64,000 nucleotides of DNA from Pseudanabaena galeata CCNP1313 (GTDB lineage Bacteria; Cyanobacteriota; Cyanobacteriia; Pseudanabaenales; Pseudanabaenaceae), in the NCBI RefSeq assembly GCF_029910235.1, contig NZ_CP112874.1:620001-684000 (forward strand), given 5' to 3'. A program made the position numbers and the translations under genes. Shown here one piece after another: positions 25,251-34,532 of the stretch. The stretch's first letter is position 1, and every line of letters begins with the position of its first letter. A model generated the notes under the pieces. It ran no database searches. It had not been told where the DNA came from and saw only the letters and a list, made by a program, of their open reading frames with translations.

Positions 25251-25300
25251 AGCTCTCTTAGATTTGATTCACGAGTTAAGCAAATCTGAGAGAGCTAAAA
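25251..25300 (+). terminator. Hairpin behind the zinc-ribbon gene
   Basis: AGCTCTCTTAGATTTG pairs with CAAATCTGAGAGAGCT around a 14-base loop, followed by AAAATTTTT. The rest of the 355-bp gap 25186-25540 is presumed promoter of accC plus the heptamer repeat. Confidence 0.6.
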
Positions 25301-25486
25301 TTTTTGCAGGTGGAATTTACAGAATGGCCCAATACGCTGGTCAAACAAACATAACCACAAACTTAATCAACATAGCTACCCAAAAAAAGTTAAAATTCAA
25401 AAGCTTTAAGTCATCGTCTACTAACAAAAGCGTAAATCAATGACTGAAAGCTCAATCGGGATTTGCACCCTACCAAAACAGAGCAA

Positions 25487-25528
25487 CCAATCACCGATTA
25501 CCAATTACCAATCACCAATCACCAATTA
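25487..25528 (+). repeat. Heptamer tandem repeat (CCAATCA type)
   Basis: Six consecutive 7-base units CCAATCA, CCGATTA, CCAATTA, CCAATCA, CCAATCA, CCAATTA end 12 bases before the accC start codon. They occupy the 5' leader, so copy-number change would alter the distance between promoter and start. Confidence 0.8.
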
Positions 25529-25540
25529 CCGTTCTGAAAC

Positions 25541-26905
25541 ATGGCTCCAATCGCCAAACTACTGATTGCCAATCGAGGTGAAATTGCCCTCCGAATTATT
25601 CGGACTTGCGAAGAACTCGGAATTCCGACAGTGGCTGTTTATTCTGATGTTGATCGCAATTCTTTGCATGTACAACTAGCCCATGAAGCTGTTTGCATTG
25701 GCGATTCCCCTAGTAGCAAAAGCTATCTAAATATTCCCAATATTATTTCGGCAGCACTTACCCATAATGCTACTGCCATCCATCCTGGCTATGGGTTTCT
25801 ATCAGAAAATGCTAGATTTGCCGAAATTTGTGCCGACCATAACTTGATGTTCGTGGGGCCAAGCCCCCACTCGATTCGCTCGATGGGTGACAAGTCCACC
25901 GCCAAAAAGACGATGCAAAAGGCAGGTGTACCAACTATTCCTGGCAGTGAAGGCTTAATTGAGTCGGAAGAGCAGGCAATTAAAATTGCCCATGAGATTG
26001 GCTATCCTGTAATGATCAAGGCAACTGCAGGCGGCGGCGGACGGGGGATGCGCCTAGTCACTAATCCTGATGACTTACTACGATTGCTTCGTGCGGCTCA
26101 AGGTGAAGCTGAGGCAGCCTTTGGCAATGGTGGGGTCTATATGGAGAAGGTGATTGAGGAGCCACGCCACATTGAGGTGCAAATCTTGGCAGATATGCAT
26201 GGTCATGTGGTGCATTTGGGTGAAAGAGACTGCTCGATCCAACGCCGTCACCAAAAATTATTAGAAGAAGCGCCTAGCAGTGCGGTCAATCCGAAATTAC
26301 GCGAAAGAATGGGGGATGCGGCAGTAAAGGCTGCTAAAGCAATTAACTATCTCGGTGTGGGGACAGTTGAATTTTTGCTGGATAAATACGGCAAGTTTTA
26401 CTTCATGGAGATGAATACTCGCATCCAAGTTGAGCATCCTGTCACCGAGATGATCACAGGAATTGACTTGATTGCTGAGCAGTTACGAGTTGCCCAAGGC
26501 GAAAAGTTGAGATTTCAACAAAAGGACATTGAGATTCGCGGTCATGCGATCGAATGTCGAATTAATGCTGAAGATCCCGATCACAATTTCCGTCCGAATC
26601 CCGGCAAGATCAGTGGCTATTTACCTCCTGGGGGGCCTGGTGTGCGGATGGATTCCCATGTTTATACGGATTATGTGATTCCACCCTATTACGATTCGCT
26701 GATTGCGAAGTTGATTGTCTGGGGTAGCGATCGCAATGCGGCGATTTTACGGATGAAGCGGGCTTTGCGTGAATGTGCAATTACAGGTGTACCAACAACA
26801 ATTCCTTTTCATCAGAAGGTTTTAGATGATGAGGAATTTAGATTAGGGCATGTGTATACCAACTATGTGCCATTGCTGCAAGCGAGACTGGCGGAACGAG
26901 AATAA
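25541..26905 (+). CDS. accC: Acetyl-CoA carboxylase, biotin carboxylase subunit
   Basis: A 454-residue ATP-grasp enzyme, normal length for AccC. It carboxylates biotin on AccB with bicarbonate and ATP, the first step of fatty acid synthesis. Visible are the N-terminal [16 protein letters not shown], the glycine-rich ATP lid [12 protein letters not shown] (residues 156-167), [14 protein letters not shown], the catalytic region [18 protein letters not shown] and the biotin-site Arg in that segment. The gene is monocistronic and a hairpin follows. No abnormality. Confidence 0.96.
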   Translation: MAPIAKLLIANRGEIALRIIRTCEELGIPTVAVYSDVDRNSLHVQLAHEAVCIGDSPSSKSYLNIPNIISAALTHNATAIHPGYGFLSENARFAEICADHNLMFVGPSPHSIRSMGDKSTAKKTMQKAGVPTIPGSEGLIESEEQAIKIAHEIGYPVMIKATAGGGGRGMRLVTNPDDLLRLLRAAQGEAEAAFGNGGVYMEKVIEEPRHIEVQILADMHGHVVHLGERDCSIQRRHQKLLEEAPSSAVNPKLRERMGDAAVKAAKAINYLGVGTVEFLLDKYGKFYFMEMNTRIQVEHPVTEMITGIDLIAEQLRVAQGEKLRFQQKDIEIRGHAIECRINAEDPDHNFRPNPGKISGYLPPGGPGVRMDSHVYTDYVIPPYYDSLIAKLIVWGSDRNAAILRMKRALRECAITGVPTTIPFHQKVLDDEEFRLGHVYTNYVPLLQARLAERE

Positions 26906-26963
26906 AAAACCACCTTTTTGATGGTAGGGCTTTGCTGTGCTACCAAAAGGGTGTTTTTTATTT
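26903..26963 (+). terminator. Terminator of accC
   Basis: AAAAAACCACC...GGTAG pairs with CTACC...GGGTGTTTTTT, imperfect long stem followed by TATTTT, adjoining the accC stop codon. Confidence 0.65.
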
Positions 26964-26990
26964 TAAGGTGCAACTTTTCTCGTTATTGAG

Positions 26991-27136
26991 CTATAGCAAT
27001 CAAAGATTTGCTTAGGACATAAAACCCAAAATACAATTAGCGGCGCTCTGTGCCGCTAATTGTATTTTGGGCTTTGACTTGTCTTATCTAATACCAATCC
27101 ACAAAAGTGTTGCCACATTTTCGTGAATTGGTATTA
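26991..27136. repeat. R1 MITE followed directly by an R2 palindrome
   Basis: 26991-27089 carries the R1 ends (CTATAGCAA...GCTTAGGACATAAAACCC) around a copy-specific stem centred on GCGGCGCTCTGTGCCGC. 27091-27136 is R2: ATACCAATCCACAAAAGTGT and its near complement ending GAATTGGTATTA. Together they fill the 327-bp gap between accC and ndhO apart from its edges. Confidence 0.72.
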
Positions 27137-27232
27137 GCTTTGCCATGGGAAATCGGTTCCTTATTAACTTGCCGAACTCTTATCAAGTAAACTTCTCTTG
27201 GTTTGGATTTCAGCGTAAAACGCTGTAGATAA

Positions 27233-27451
27233 TTAAGCTGCTTGTTCTTCTAGTTGATCCTTGTGCAACCAAATTACAGGGGTTGGCACTTTACCAAATT
27301 TAATTTGGACATAATCACCACGAAACTCCAATACTTCGCCCCACGTTTCAAATAGGTAAGAAGACCAGCGAGTATCATTTGCCATTGCTTCAGGGCTATT
27401 TTCTAATTTTTCACGGATAGCGCGAACGAGTGTGCCTTTCTTCAGTGCCAT
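27233..27451 (-). CDS. ndhO: NAD(P)H dehydrogenase-like complex subunit O
   Basis: A 72-residue protein matching NdhO, a small oxygenic-photosynthesis-specific subunit of the NDH-1 complex in the thylakoid membrane. Conserved are [16 protein letters not shown], the [20 protein letters not shown] segment and [18 protein letters not shown]. NdhO sits at the ferredoxin-binding peripheral arm and has been linked to tuning cyclic electron flow. Complete and monocistronic. Confidence 0.93.
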   Translation of the reverse strand: MALKKGTLVRAIREKLENSPEAMANDTRWSSYLFETWGEVLEFRGDYVQIKFGKVPTPVIWLHKDQLEEQAA

Positions 27452-27487
27452 AATGTTTAACGCAACAAATTATTAAGGATTTACAAC

Positions 27488-27598
27488 TGCTAAGTAGCTA
27501 GACTCAAGTAAACTAAAAACCTAGAAAGCTGTCCCGCCCACGTAGCGGGCGGGACAGCTTCTGATTTTAGATTTTAATTATGGTGAGCTACTTAGTAG
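27488..27598. repeat. R6-family palindromic MITE
   Basis: Ends GCTAAGTAGCT and GAGCTACTTAG (inverted). The core reads AACTAAAAACCTAGAAAGCT, a GTCCCGCCC-ACGTA-GCGGGCGGGAC stem and a TTAG tail. A second copy is at 43330-43422. Confidence 0.72.
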
Positions 27599-27610
27599 GT
27601 ATTGTATAGC

Positions 27611-27664
27611 AAACCGATATGTTGTTTTCAGCACCATAAGTCCTGAAAACAACATATCGGTTTG
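27611..27664. repeat. Palindrome
   Basis: AAACCGATATGTTGTTTTCAG pairs perfectly (about 21 bp, shown here as its first bases) with its complement ending at 27663, with a 12-base centre. The 308-bp gap 27452-27759 contains this, R6 and the ycf34 promoter. Confidence 0.6.
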
Positions 27665-27759
27665 TCAAAAAAGTAAAAAGAAGAATAGAGACACGCATTG
27701 CATCCTCTCCTCTTTTTGCTTTTTTGTTAAGATAGCCCCATGAATTAGGTATAACTGCC

Positions 27760-28008
27760 ATGTGCATCTGCATCAATTGCACCTATGTCGATCGCTGCAT
27801 CACCTATCACTCTGTCGAATCATTACATCTGCAATCCCATTTAACTGAGTATCCAGACTTTGAGGCAAACTCACCAACGATTAATGTTAATATCCGCACC
27901 GATTCTGAAGATATTCAAATGGAATGGGATGTTGTCGGTTGTGAAAGCTTTTCACGAGAGATGGGGAAATGGATAAAACTACGGCCTGGGGAACTTGTTC
28001 CAACTTAA
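27760..28008 (+). CDS. ycf34: Ycf34 family protein
   Basis: An 82-residue protein matching Ycf34 of cyanobacteria and red algal plastids. The N-terminus MCICINCTYVDRCITYH contains four cysteines, which in Synechocystis Ycf34 bind an iron-sulfur cluster. Conserved downstream are TINVNIR, MEWDVVGC and the C-terminal WIKLRPGELVPT. Ycf34 has been connected to regulation of photosynthetic electron transport. Complete and monocistronic; a hairpin follows at 28038-28096. Confidence 0.93.
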   Translation: MCICINCTYVDRCITYHSVESLHLQSHLTEYPDFEANSPTINVNIRTDSEDIQMEWDVVGCESFSREMGKWIKLRPGELVPT

Positions 28009-28037
28009 AGTATTTTTGTCAAAATATAGACTGTGCC

Positions 28038-28097
28038 TATAAAACGATTTTGTTGTTTTAAGTTGCTTTGACACTAAAAACAACGAAATCGTTTTTA
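28038..28097. repeat. Hairpin after ycf34
   Basis: AAAACGATTTTGTTGTTTT pairs, with one mismatch, with AAAACAACGAAATCGTTTT around a 21-base loop. Likely transcript 3' end of ycf34. Confidence 0.55.
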
Positions 28098-28152
28098 TAA
28101 TGAGAATCGCTGCTGTGCAATACCTGAGAGCAAATTGCTACAGATTCTATTT

Positions 28153-28257
28153 ATACCAAATCACAAAATGGCTACGCAATTTTGTGCTTTTAAAACCCTT
28201 AATGGGTTTGTTTTTTAATTCCCGAAAGTGTGACCACACTTTCGGGAATTGGTATTA
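28153..28257. repeat. R2-family double palindrome
   Basis: TACCAAATCACAAAATGGC-TAC-GCAATTTTGTG, spacer TTAAAACCCTTAATGGGTTT, then TTCCCGAAAGTGTG-ACC-ACACTTTCGGGAA and GGTATTA. Nearly the same array at 40668-40771. Confidence 0.72.
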
Positions 28258-28265
28258 CTGTAGTC

Positions 28266-29393
28266 ATGACGAAAAATATAACAAAACAGACAGTGAAAAA
28301 ACACATTTTATTCATTTTGCCTTACCTGAATCAAGGTGGCACAGAAAAGCAAGCTCTTAGTTTGATTAAAGGACTTGGCGATCGCTACAAAATATCGCTA
28401 TTAGCCCCAGATGGTAAAGGCGCTCCACAATTTCGAGCTTTATCAATCTTGCAGCGAGCCTATACCAAGTGGGAGATCAATTTTTTTAAAGGTTTTCCCG
28501 AACTGATCTCAGCTATTAAGGAAATCCAAACAGAACAAGCGATCGATCTTGTGCATATTCATGGCGCTCATGAATTAATGTTAGCGGTACATTTAGCACT
28601 AAGCAAAGTTCCAATTCTCTTTACGGTGCATGGCTATCATGGAGCAGGAGCAAAATTTAGTTATCAGATGTCCTGCTGGTTTAGTAATTGGTTAGCCGAT
28701 CGCGTAATTTGTGTTTGTGAAGCTGAATATAATCTTTTATGCGAATTAGGATTAAGTAAAAAGAAGCTCCATTTAATTTATAACGGAGTCCAAGAGCCGA
28801 TTCTCGATTTTGACAAGTCATTAGAACTGGCTCAAAAGTTTCAGCTAGACCCTGCTAATCAAATCATTCTGGGAACAGCCGCACGTCTAGATGAGGCAAA
28901 GGGCTTAACCTATTTACTTCAGGCTTTTGCTAAAGTGCAAGGAGATAACCTCCGCTTAGTCATTGCTGGAAATGGTGATTTAGAAACTTCTCTTAAACAG
29001 GAAGCGAAGGATTTAGGGATTGCCGATCGCGTGATTTTCACAGGCTATCTGGAAGACTTACCCAACTTGATGAAACTATTTGATATTTTTGTACTACCTT
29101 CTCTTCAAGAAGCTTGCAGTCTTGCCTGTGCAGAAGCGATGTCTCAAGGAAAGCCTGTAGTTGGTACTTGTGTGGGAGGCATTGCTGAGCAGGTCAGCGA
29201 TCGCCAAACAGGGTTTATTGTCATGCCCCGTGATCCTGTTAGCTTAGCAGTTAAGCTTGCGGAATTGATTGCTGACCGAGACTTACGCGATCGGTTTGCG
29301 AAGAATGGTTACAGTCGCTATCGTCAACTTTTCTCCAATGAAATCATGCTCGAAAAAACTGCTGAACTATACGATCAGATGATCGAGAAATAA
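28266..29393 (+). CDS. Glycosyltransferase family 4
   Basis: A 375-residue GT-B glycosyltransferase. The start at 28266 (MTKNITKQTV) is chosen because an earlier in-frame start lies within the R2 repeat. The N-terminal Rossmann domain begins ILFILPYLNQGGTEKQALSL; the donor-binding C-terminal domain has GTAARLDEAKGLTYLLQAF, the loop ADRVIFTGYLEDLPNLM and the E-x7-E signature EACSLACAEAMSQGKPVVGT. Such enzymes transfer sugar from a nucleotide donor during polysaccharide or lipid glycan synthesis; donor and acceptor are unknown. It stands alone. Confidence 0.87.
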   Translation: MTKNITKQTVKKHILFILPYLNQGGTEKQALSLIKGLGDRYKISLLAPDGKGAPQFRALSILQRAYTKWEINFFKGFPELISAIKEIQTEQAIDLVHIHGAHELMLAVHLALSKVPILFTVHGYHGAGAKFSYQMSCWFSNWLADRVICVCEAEYNLLCELGLSKKKLHLIYNGVQEPILDFDKSLELAQKFQLDPANQIILGTAARLDEAKGLTYLLQAFAKVQGDNLRLVIAGNGDLETSLKQEAKDLGIADRVIFTGYLEDLPNLMKLFDIFVLPSLQEACSLACAEAMSQGKPVVGTCVGGIAEQVSDRQTGFIVMPRDPVSLAVKLAELIADRDLRDRFAKNGYSRYRQLFSNEIMLEKTAELYDQMIEK

Positions 29394-29434
29394 AAAAGAT
29401 GAGAGATGATGCTTCGCATCATCTCTCATCTTTA
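29391..29434 (+). terminator. Terminator of the glycosyltransferase
   Basis: AAAGATGAGAGATGATGC-TTC-GCATCATCTCTCATCTTT, 18-bp perfect arms, overlapping the stop codon. Confidence 0.78.
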
Positions 29435-29691
29435 GAAACTATTTAAGAATTGTCTAGATCCCCCCCAGCCCCCCTTAAAAAGGGGGGGAATTAAATTCTT
29501 CCCCCTTTTTAAGGGGGATTGAGGGGGATCTCTTAGAGCTTTTAACCGCAGAAAGTAATTCTTAGAAACTATTTAAGAATTGTCTAGATCCCCCCAGCCC
29601 CCCTTAAAAAGGGGGGGGAATTAAATTCTTCCCCCTTTTTAAGGGGGATTGAGGGGGATCTCTTAGAGCTTTTAACCGCAGAAAGTGATTC
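29432..29691. repeat. Tandem duplication, 2 x 130 bp
   Basis: The unit TTAGAAACTATTTAAGAATT...GAAAGTAATTC at 29432-29561 is repeated almost identically at 29562-29691. Each contains an R7 palindrome (TAGATCCCCCC...GGGGGATC). It fills most of the 311-bp gap between two convergent genes. Confidence 0.85.
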
Positions 29692-29704
29692 TTAAATGGA
29701 TTCT

Positions 29705-31891
29705 TTAAGTAGGGACAACAATAATTAGCCATAAGGCGATCGCTAAAACTAAGGTACTCAAATGCTGAGGAAGTAGCGATCGCCAAGTTTGTCGTGCAAT
29801 CTTTTGGGTCAAAGCCCATGTCAACAGCACGGAGAAAATTAACGTTGTTCCTTGCAGAAACTCAATTACCGCAGGGTGAGCGATAAAAATTGGTAGATTC
29901 GAGCCATCTAGTCCAAAAGTTGCCCAACTAACTGGCAATATGCGCCCCGCTTCTTGCAGAAACAAGCGTAAATAATGCGCCAGATTTGCTCCCAAAACTA
30001 AGGGCAAATATCCATAGGCAAGTTGGATAAATGGTCTAGGCTTGTAGGTAGTAATACCGTAGGGAAGTTGATAACCTTCGCAATTCTTTTTCCAGATGAT
30101 GGTGAGCCAATAGAGCGATCGCATAATTCCGTGAGCAGCTAAGGGAATTAGCGCCGCCACAATTAAAATGAGTAATGATACTGCTAAATGGGGCAAGAGA
30201 AATTCGTTACTAGTCGGCACACCTAACGCTATTTCGATTTCTGGCAATCGATGCAAAAAAGCACCACCCAGCAATAACAATAGCAGCGCAACTTCATAGG
30301 TACGCGGGACATGGGTTGTCCATAATTCGATCGCAGGAGGTCGGAGATTGAACTCCACTGATCGATGGGGGCAGGCTTTGAGACAGGTCATACATAAAAC
30401 ACAGTCACGATTCTCTTGCAACTGAGCAGGATGGGAATAAAGCGGACATCCATTGGTTTCTAATCCTTCGCCTTTTTGAATGCCACCTTTATAGCATTGA
30501 TAGGTTGTACATTCGGCTGAACAGGTTCCTTGCTGAGCGCGTAATTCTGTCATTGAGAGTTTGGCGAATAATCCATTCATGCCACCAATCGGACAGAGAT
30601 AGCGACACCAATACCGACGCTCAAAAATCAGGGAACAGATCATTGCGCCAGCCGTAATCAATAGTAATAAATATGCCGAGAGATAGGCTGTATTTTGTAA
30701 ATCCCAAAGTTCTTCCCAGAGATAAATCAACACAAATAAACCAAAAAGAAACCAACCTCCCCAACGTTCTGCCCAATCACGATTCCAAGATTTAAGTTGA
30801 CGGGGAAACAGCCATAAAGAGAGCTTCTGCACAACTTCTCCGTAAATCATAAATGGACAAATGGAACACCATAGCCGTCCGACAAAGGGAAAGCTAATTA
30901 AGATTAATGGCCACCACCATGCCCAAAAAAAGTTAAGCGCAATATTACGATCGCGGGTTTGGGGTGCTAAAAACAGGGTTGCGACAACGATTGCAAAAAA
31001 GGTGAAGGTAAATCCATAGTTAATGCGGTCAGGAAACCAGTCACTGCGTAAAAAACGGCGCAGGTTAGGAAAGGCATTGAGCAGATTAAACCGAAACTTT
31101 TTGCCCTTGGGTTGGGTTGCCCAAAATACTGATTCATCCAGCGATCGCGCACCCTGCGACTGCAATATCGCCCGTTCCACCAATAATTGCAGCTCTTTGA
31201 GGTTACCTGTGAAATCATGGCTTTGGAGACTGCGTAGAGCTTCGGCAGTGATCGTGGGTCTAGGAATGCCGAGATCGCGACAAAACAGACTGATGTAATA
31301 TTCCACATGGGGTTTAATATCGACTTTCCGCACTCGTAAGGATGGAACTTTAATCGAATGTTTAATATGGGAAGCACAAGCCGATTGACGTTTTTCAGAA
31401 ACCATGATGATCCTTGCTTCGCAGGTCAGAGGTGGATCAGTTTCATTACTGCTGACTTGCCTAAAGGTTCCCTTTTCTAGAAGTTGGATGATTTGGGGTA
31501 TCAGGGCTTTCGGCAACTCTTGAATATTATTTAAAACGAGAGTTCCCTTTCCCAAATATGCTAATAAACAATGATTTCCACCTGCACGCCCAAATAAATC
31601 TGCGCCACTAGTTTGGATAACACTACAATTCACTTTTGCGATCGCTTCTCGTCGGTGTGCCGAATTAAAATGAATCAGAGCCGCAATATTGTCTTTATCC
31701 AGTCCTGGTTCGCCCAGAATCAATACTGATTGTCGATCTTCACTAGCCTTTTTAATCTCTTGCCGTAATCTGGTGGCATAGCGACTCTTGCCGATAATTC
31801 CCCGTTCAGCCTTGGTAATCAGATAGGGCTGCAAAACCTGCGATCGCTCTTGTATCCATTCCAAAGAAGTTTCAGAATAATTGGAAGACAT
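29705..31891 (-). CDS. Fusion of degenerate sigma-54-activator-like AAA domain and NosR/NapH-like 4Fe-4S membrane protein
   Basis: 728 residues from the ATG at 31891 (20 more if the ATG near 31948 is used). Residues 30-265 resemble the AAA domain of sigma-54 enhancer-binding proteins: GIIGKS, GEPGLDKD (Walker A, 60-67), GTLVLNNIQELP (Walker B), FTGNLKELQLLVERAI. The GAFTGA loop is missing and the Walker B acidic pair is Asn-Asn. Residues 300-728 hold six or more membrane segments with CSICP, CRYLCPIG and a CVLCMTCLKACP ferredoxin motif, as in NapH/NosR. This looks like a membrane redox sensor or electron-transfer protein with a non-catalytic regulatory domain. Function unknown. Confidence 0.78.
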   Translation of the reverse strand: MSSNYSETSLEWIQERSQVLQPYLITKAERGIIGKSRYATRLRQEIKKASEDRQSVLILGEPGLDKDNIAALIHFNSAHRREAIAKVNCSVIQTSGADLFGRAGGNHCLLAYLGKGTLVLNNIQELPKALIPQIIQLLEKGTFRQVSSNETDPPLTCEARIIMVSEKRQSACASHIKHSIKVPSLRVRKVDIKPHVEYYISLFCRDLGIPRPTITAEALRSLQSHDFTGNLKELQLLVERAILQSQGARSLDESVFWATQPKGKKFRFNLLNAFPNLRRFLRSDWFPDRINYGFTFTFFAIVVATLFLAPQTRDRNIALNFFWAWWWPLILISFPFVGRLWCSICPFMIYGEVVQKLSLWLFPRQLKSWNRDWAERWGGWFLFGLFVLIYLWEELWDLQNTAYLSAYLLLLITAGAMICSLIFERRYWCRYLCPIGGMNGLFAKLSMTELRAQQGTCSAECTTYQCYKGGIQKGEGLETNGCPLYSHPAQLQENRDCVLCMTCLKACPHRSVEFNLRPPAIELWTTHVPRTYEVALLLLLLGGAFLHRLPEIEIALGVPTSNEFLLPHLAVSLLILIVAALIPLAAHGIMRSLYWLTIIWKKNCEGYQLPYGITTYKPRPFIQLAYGYLPLVLGANLAHYLRLFLQEAGRILPVSWATFGLDGSNLPIFIAHPAVIEFLQGTTLIFSVLLTWALTQKIARQTWRSLLPQHLSTLVLAIALWLIIVVPT

Positions 31892-31960
31892 AATTCTTAA
31901 CAGGCTCATGCTATTGCCAACTAGAGTATACTCTCTCGACTGCAACATCAAACAGTAAGC

Positions 31961-32060
31961 TAGCTAGTACAAACCAAAACCCTAGAATATGAGTGGCGGC
32001 GCGAAGCGCCGCCACTCATATTCTGGTTTTATGTCCTAAGCAAAACTTGCTTTGCTATAG
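31961..32060. repeat. R1-family MITE, inverted orientation
   Basis: Starts TAGCTAGTACAAACCAAAAC, stem AGAATATGAGTGGCGGCGC-GAA- complement, and ends CAAAACTTGCTTTGCTATAG. A related hairpin centred on GGCGCGAAGCGCC with TTTTGGGTTT arms follows at 32125-32171. Confidence 0.75.
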
Positions 32061-32283
32061 TGTGGACAAGCTATACAAAATCACAAAAGTATCGACACAT
32101 TTTAGTGAATTAAAAGCCAAACCTAGCAAACCCAAAAGTGAAGGCGCGAAGCGCCTTCACTTTTGGGTTTGCTGTACCAAATCATATCTTCATTATTTCC
32201 CCATTTTCTTTGTTTATAATTTTGAGTTAGCCAATAGATAAACTTAGGAGCGAAGGATTGGCTGATCTCTAATTACATCTGAA

Positions 32284-32540
32284 TGTTACACGGAAGTTTC
32301 TAAGATCCTCACCCCTAGCCCATCTCCCAAAAAGCTAAGGTGTACAAACAAGTCAATCTGTCTACGTCTGAAAGTTTAGATCCCCCTCAATCCCCCTTAA
32401 AAAGGGTGAAGAAGAAAGTTCTCCCCCCTTTTTAAGGGGGGCTGGGGGGGATCATTAGTAACTCACGCTATAGCTGATAAATTGTGTGTACACCCTAGCC
32501 TTTTGCGAGAGGGGGCTGGGGGGGTGAGGGTTCCACTTAA
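32284..32540. mobile_element. Nested palindromic elements before the response regulator gene
   Basis: Outer palindrome: CCTCACCCCTAGCCC... at the left and GGGGGCTGGGGGGGTGAGGG at the right (R8 type, compare 40137-40209). Inserted in its loop is 32335-32498, whose ends CTAAGGTGTACAAACAAGT and TTGTGTGTACACCCTAG match those of the 346-bp element at 12971-13316. Inside that lies an R7 palindrome (TAGATCCCCCTCAATCCCCC...GGGGGGATC, 32379-32454). With the R1 copy this fills the 631-bp gap 31952-32582. Confidence 0.7.
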
Positions 32541-32582
32541 CATCAACATCAATTAAATTTATCATTTTGATAGGAGAGAACC

Positions 32583-34475
32583 TTGAAGATTTTATTGGTT
32601 GAAGATGATTTGCACTCTGCGGCAATACTCTTACAACTACTCGCAGAATCTCCTTACGCCATTGATGCGGTAGCCGATGCAAAAACGGCTTGGCAATATG
32701 TGGAAACCTACGATTATGACCTGATCATTCTCGATGTGATCCTGCCTGATAGTGATGGTATTGGTCTATGTGCCAAGCTTCGCAACGAAGGCTACACTAC
32801 TCCTGTGTTGTTGCTGACGGCGAAGGATAGTACGAGCGATCGCGTGATGGGATTAGAATCAGGAGCCGATGACTATGTGGTTAAACCCTATCACTTTCAG
32901 GAATTAATAGCCAGAATTCGGGCGCTATTACGCCGCCACCATGAGAGTGATACGCTCATTCAAGAATTTGGGTGGGATGGCTTGCGGCTGGATCTCAAGA
33001 CGAATACTATTACTTATAAGCAACAACCCTTACGGTTAACTCAAAAGGAATATGGATTATTAGAAATATTTCTTAGACATCCACAACAGATATTTAGTCG
33101 TAGTGCTTTGATCGATCAGGTGTGGTCGGCGGGAGAGTTTCCCAGTGATGAGGCGGTGACTACACATATTAAGGGATTACGTCAGAAGTTGAAGGCGGCG
33201 GGATTGCAGACCGATCCCATCGAGACTTTGTATGGATTGGGTTATCGGCTCAAACCTGCTCCTGTAGATGTATCTGTGCAAGCACCTGCTGAGCCTGCGG
33301 TGAGCAGTCCTTTAGCTAACAAATCTGTAATTGACGAAAATATATCACTGCCAGATAAGACGCGAATACAGAAAGTAATGGCGCTTATAGCTCAGAAATT
33401 AATCAAGGGTTTACCAGAGACGATCGCCATGTTTCGACAGATAGCGATCGCTTTAAAGCAGGACGAACTGGGTGCGGATTTGCGTTATGACGGATATATG
33501 CAAGCGCATCGACTGACTGGCTCTTTGGGCTCTTTGGGATTTCCTGAAGGATCGGCGATCTCCCGTCAGATTGAGGAGATGCTACATAGAGATTTCCCTC
33601 TGATTTCCTTCGATGTGGACTCATTGTGGGAATTGATTACTAATCTCGAACAGATCACCTTCAATCCTTCACCAACAGTTTCCACTGAGCCGACCTTATT
33701 TCCATCCCATCCTGCTTATTCGCCACTACCTCTATTATTAGTTATCGATGATAATGTTTTGTTAGCACAGGCTATTCAGCTTGAAGCAGAAACTTGGGGA
33801 ATGCGGGTTCAAACGGCGTTTGATCTGACAACTGCTAGGGAAAAAATTGCGAAGGAACCACCTGATGTGATCTTGCTAGATATTATGTTTCCTAGTTCTA
33901 CGGAGAAGGGACTGGCTTTGTTGGATGAACTGTCTCAGAGGGAGCCGAAAATTCCGACGGTGATGATGACGGCGACGAGTGGGTTGAGCGCTCGCGTGAT
34001 GGCGGCGCGTAAGGGTGGTTGCTCATTTATCGAGAAGCCTGCTTCTACGGAAGAAATTCTGAAGACAGTGTCACGGGTCTTGTATCAACGCTGTAGCGAT
34101 CGCTCTAAGGTGATGATTGTCGATGATGATCCAAATATGCTCAAAATTCTGCGGCAATCGCTTGGAAATTGGGACATTGAAGTGGTTACTTTACAGAATC
34201 CCCACCAATTTTGGCAAGTATTGGAATCAACTGAACCCGATCTCTTGATTTTAGATTTGATCATGCCAGACTATAGCGGTATTGATTTGTGTAAAGCGGT
34301 GCGGACGGATTCTCTCTGGCATAATTTACCGATTGTGTTTTTATCGGCTCATAACGATCGCGAAACAATTCGGCAATTATTTATTGCGGGTGCTGATGAT
34401 TATCTGAGTAAGCCATTTACGGAAAGCGATTTATACACGCGCATTCTCAGTCGTTTAGATCGCAGTCGCCTATAG
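32583..34475 (+). CDS. Multidomain response regulator (REC-wHTH-Hpt-REC-REC)
   Basis: A 630-residue protein starting at TTG (32583), supported by AGGAGAG ten bases upstream; MKILLVEDD is the expected beginning of a receiver. Order: receiver 1 with phospho-Asp in LIILDVILPDSDG; OmpR-type winged helix (residues 128-222: RLTQKEYGLLEIFLRHP, VTTHIKGLRQKL); a helical region about 265-350 with YMQAHRLTGSLGSLG, consistent with an Hpt domain; receiver 2 (VILLDIMFPSS); receiver 3 (LLILDLIMPDYSG). A DNA-binding phosphorelay hub. First of six two-component genes in a row, so it probably works with the phytochrome that follows 57 bp later. Confidence 0.88.
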   Translation: MKILLVEDDLHSAAILLQLLAESPYAIDAVADAKTAWQYVETYDYDLIILDVILPDSDGIGLCAKLRNEGYTTPVLLLTAKDSTSDRVMGLESGADDYVVKPYHFQELIARIRALLRRHHESDTLIQEFGWDGLRLDLKTNTITYKQQPLRLTQKEYGLLEIFLRHPQQIFSRSALIDQVWSAGEFPSDEAVTTHIKGLRQKLKAAGLQTDPIETLYGLGYRLKPAPVDVSVQAPAEPAVSSPLANKSVIDENISLPDKTRIQKVMALIAQKLIKGLPETIAMFRQIAIALKQDELGADLRYDGYMQAHRLTGSLGSLGFPEGSAISRQIEEMLHRDFPLISFDVDSLWELITNLEQITFNPSPTVSTEPTLFPSHPAYSPLPLLLVIDDNVLLAQAIQLEAETWGMRVQTAFDLTTAREKIAKEPPDVILLDIMFPSSTEKGLALLDELSQREPKIPTVMMTATSGLSARVMAARKGGCSFIEKPASTEEILKTVSRVLYQRCSDRSKVMIVDDDPNMLKILRQSLGNWDIEVVTLQNPHQFWQVLESTEPDLLILDLIMPDYSGIDLCKAVRTDSLWHNLPIVFLSAHNDRETIRQLFIAGADDYLSKPFTESDLYTRILSRLDRSRL

Positions 34476-34532
34476 TAAGCCCTTCAATCCACTCACCCTT
34501 GGTTCAAAAATTTCTCAGATATTAGGTTGGTC

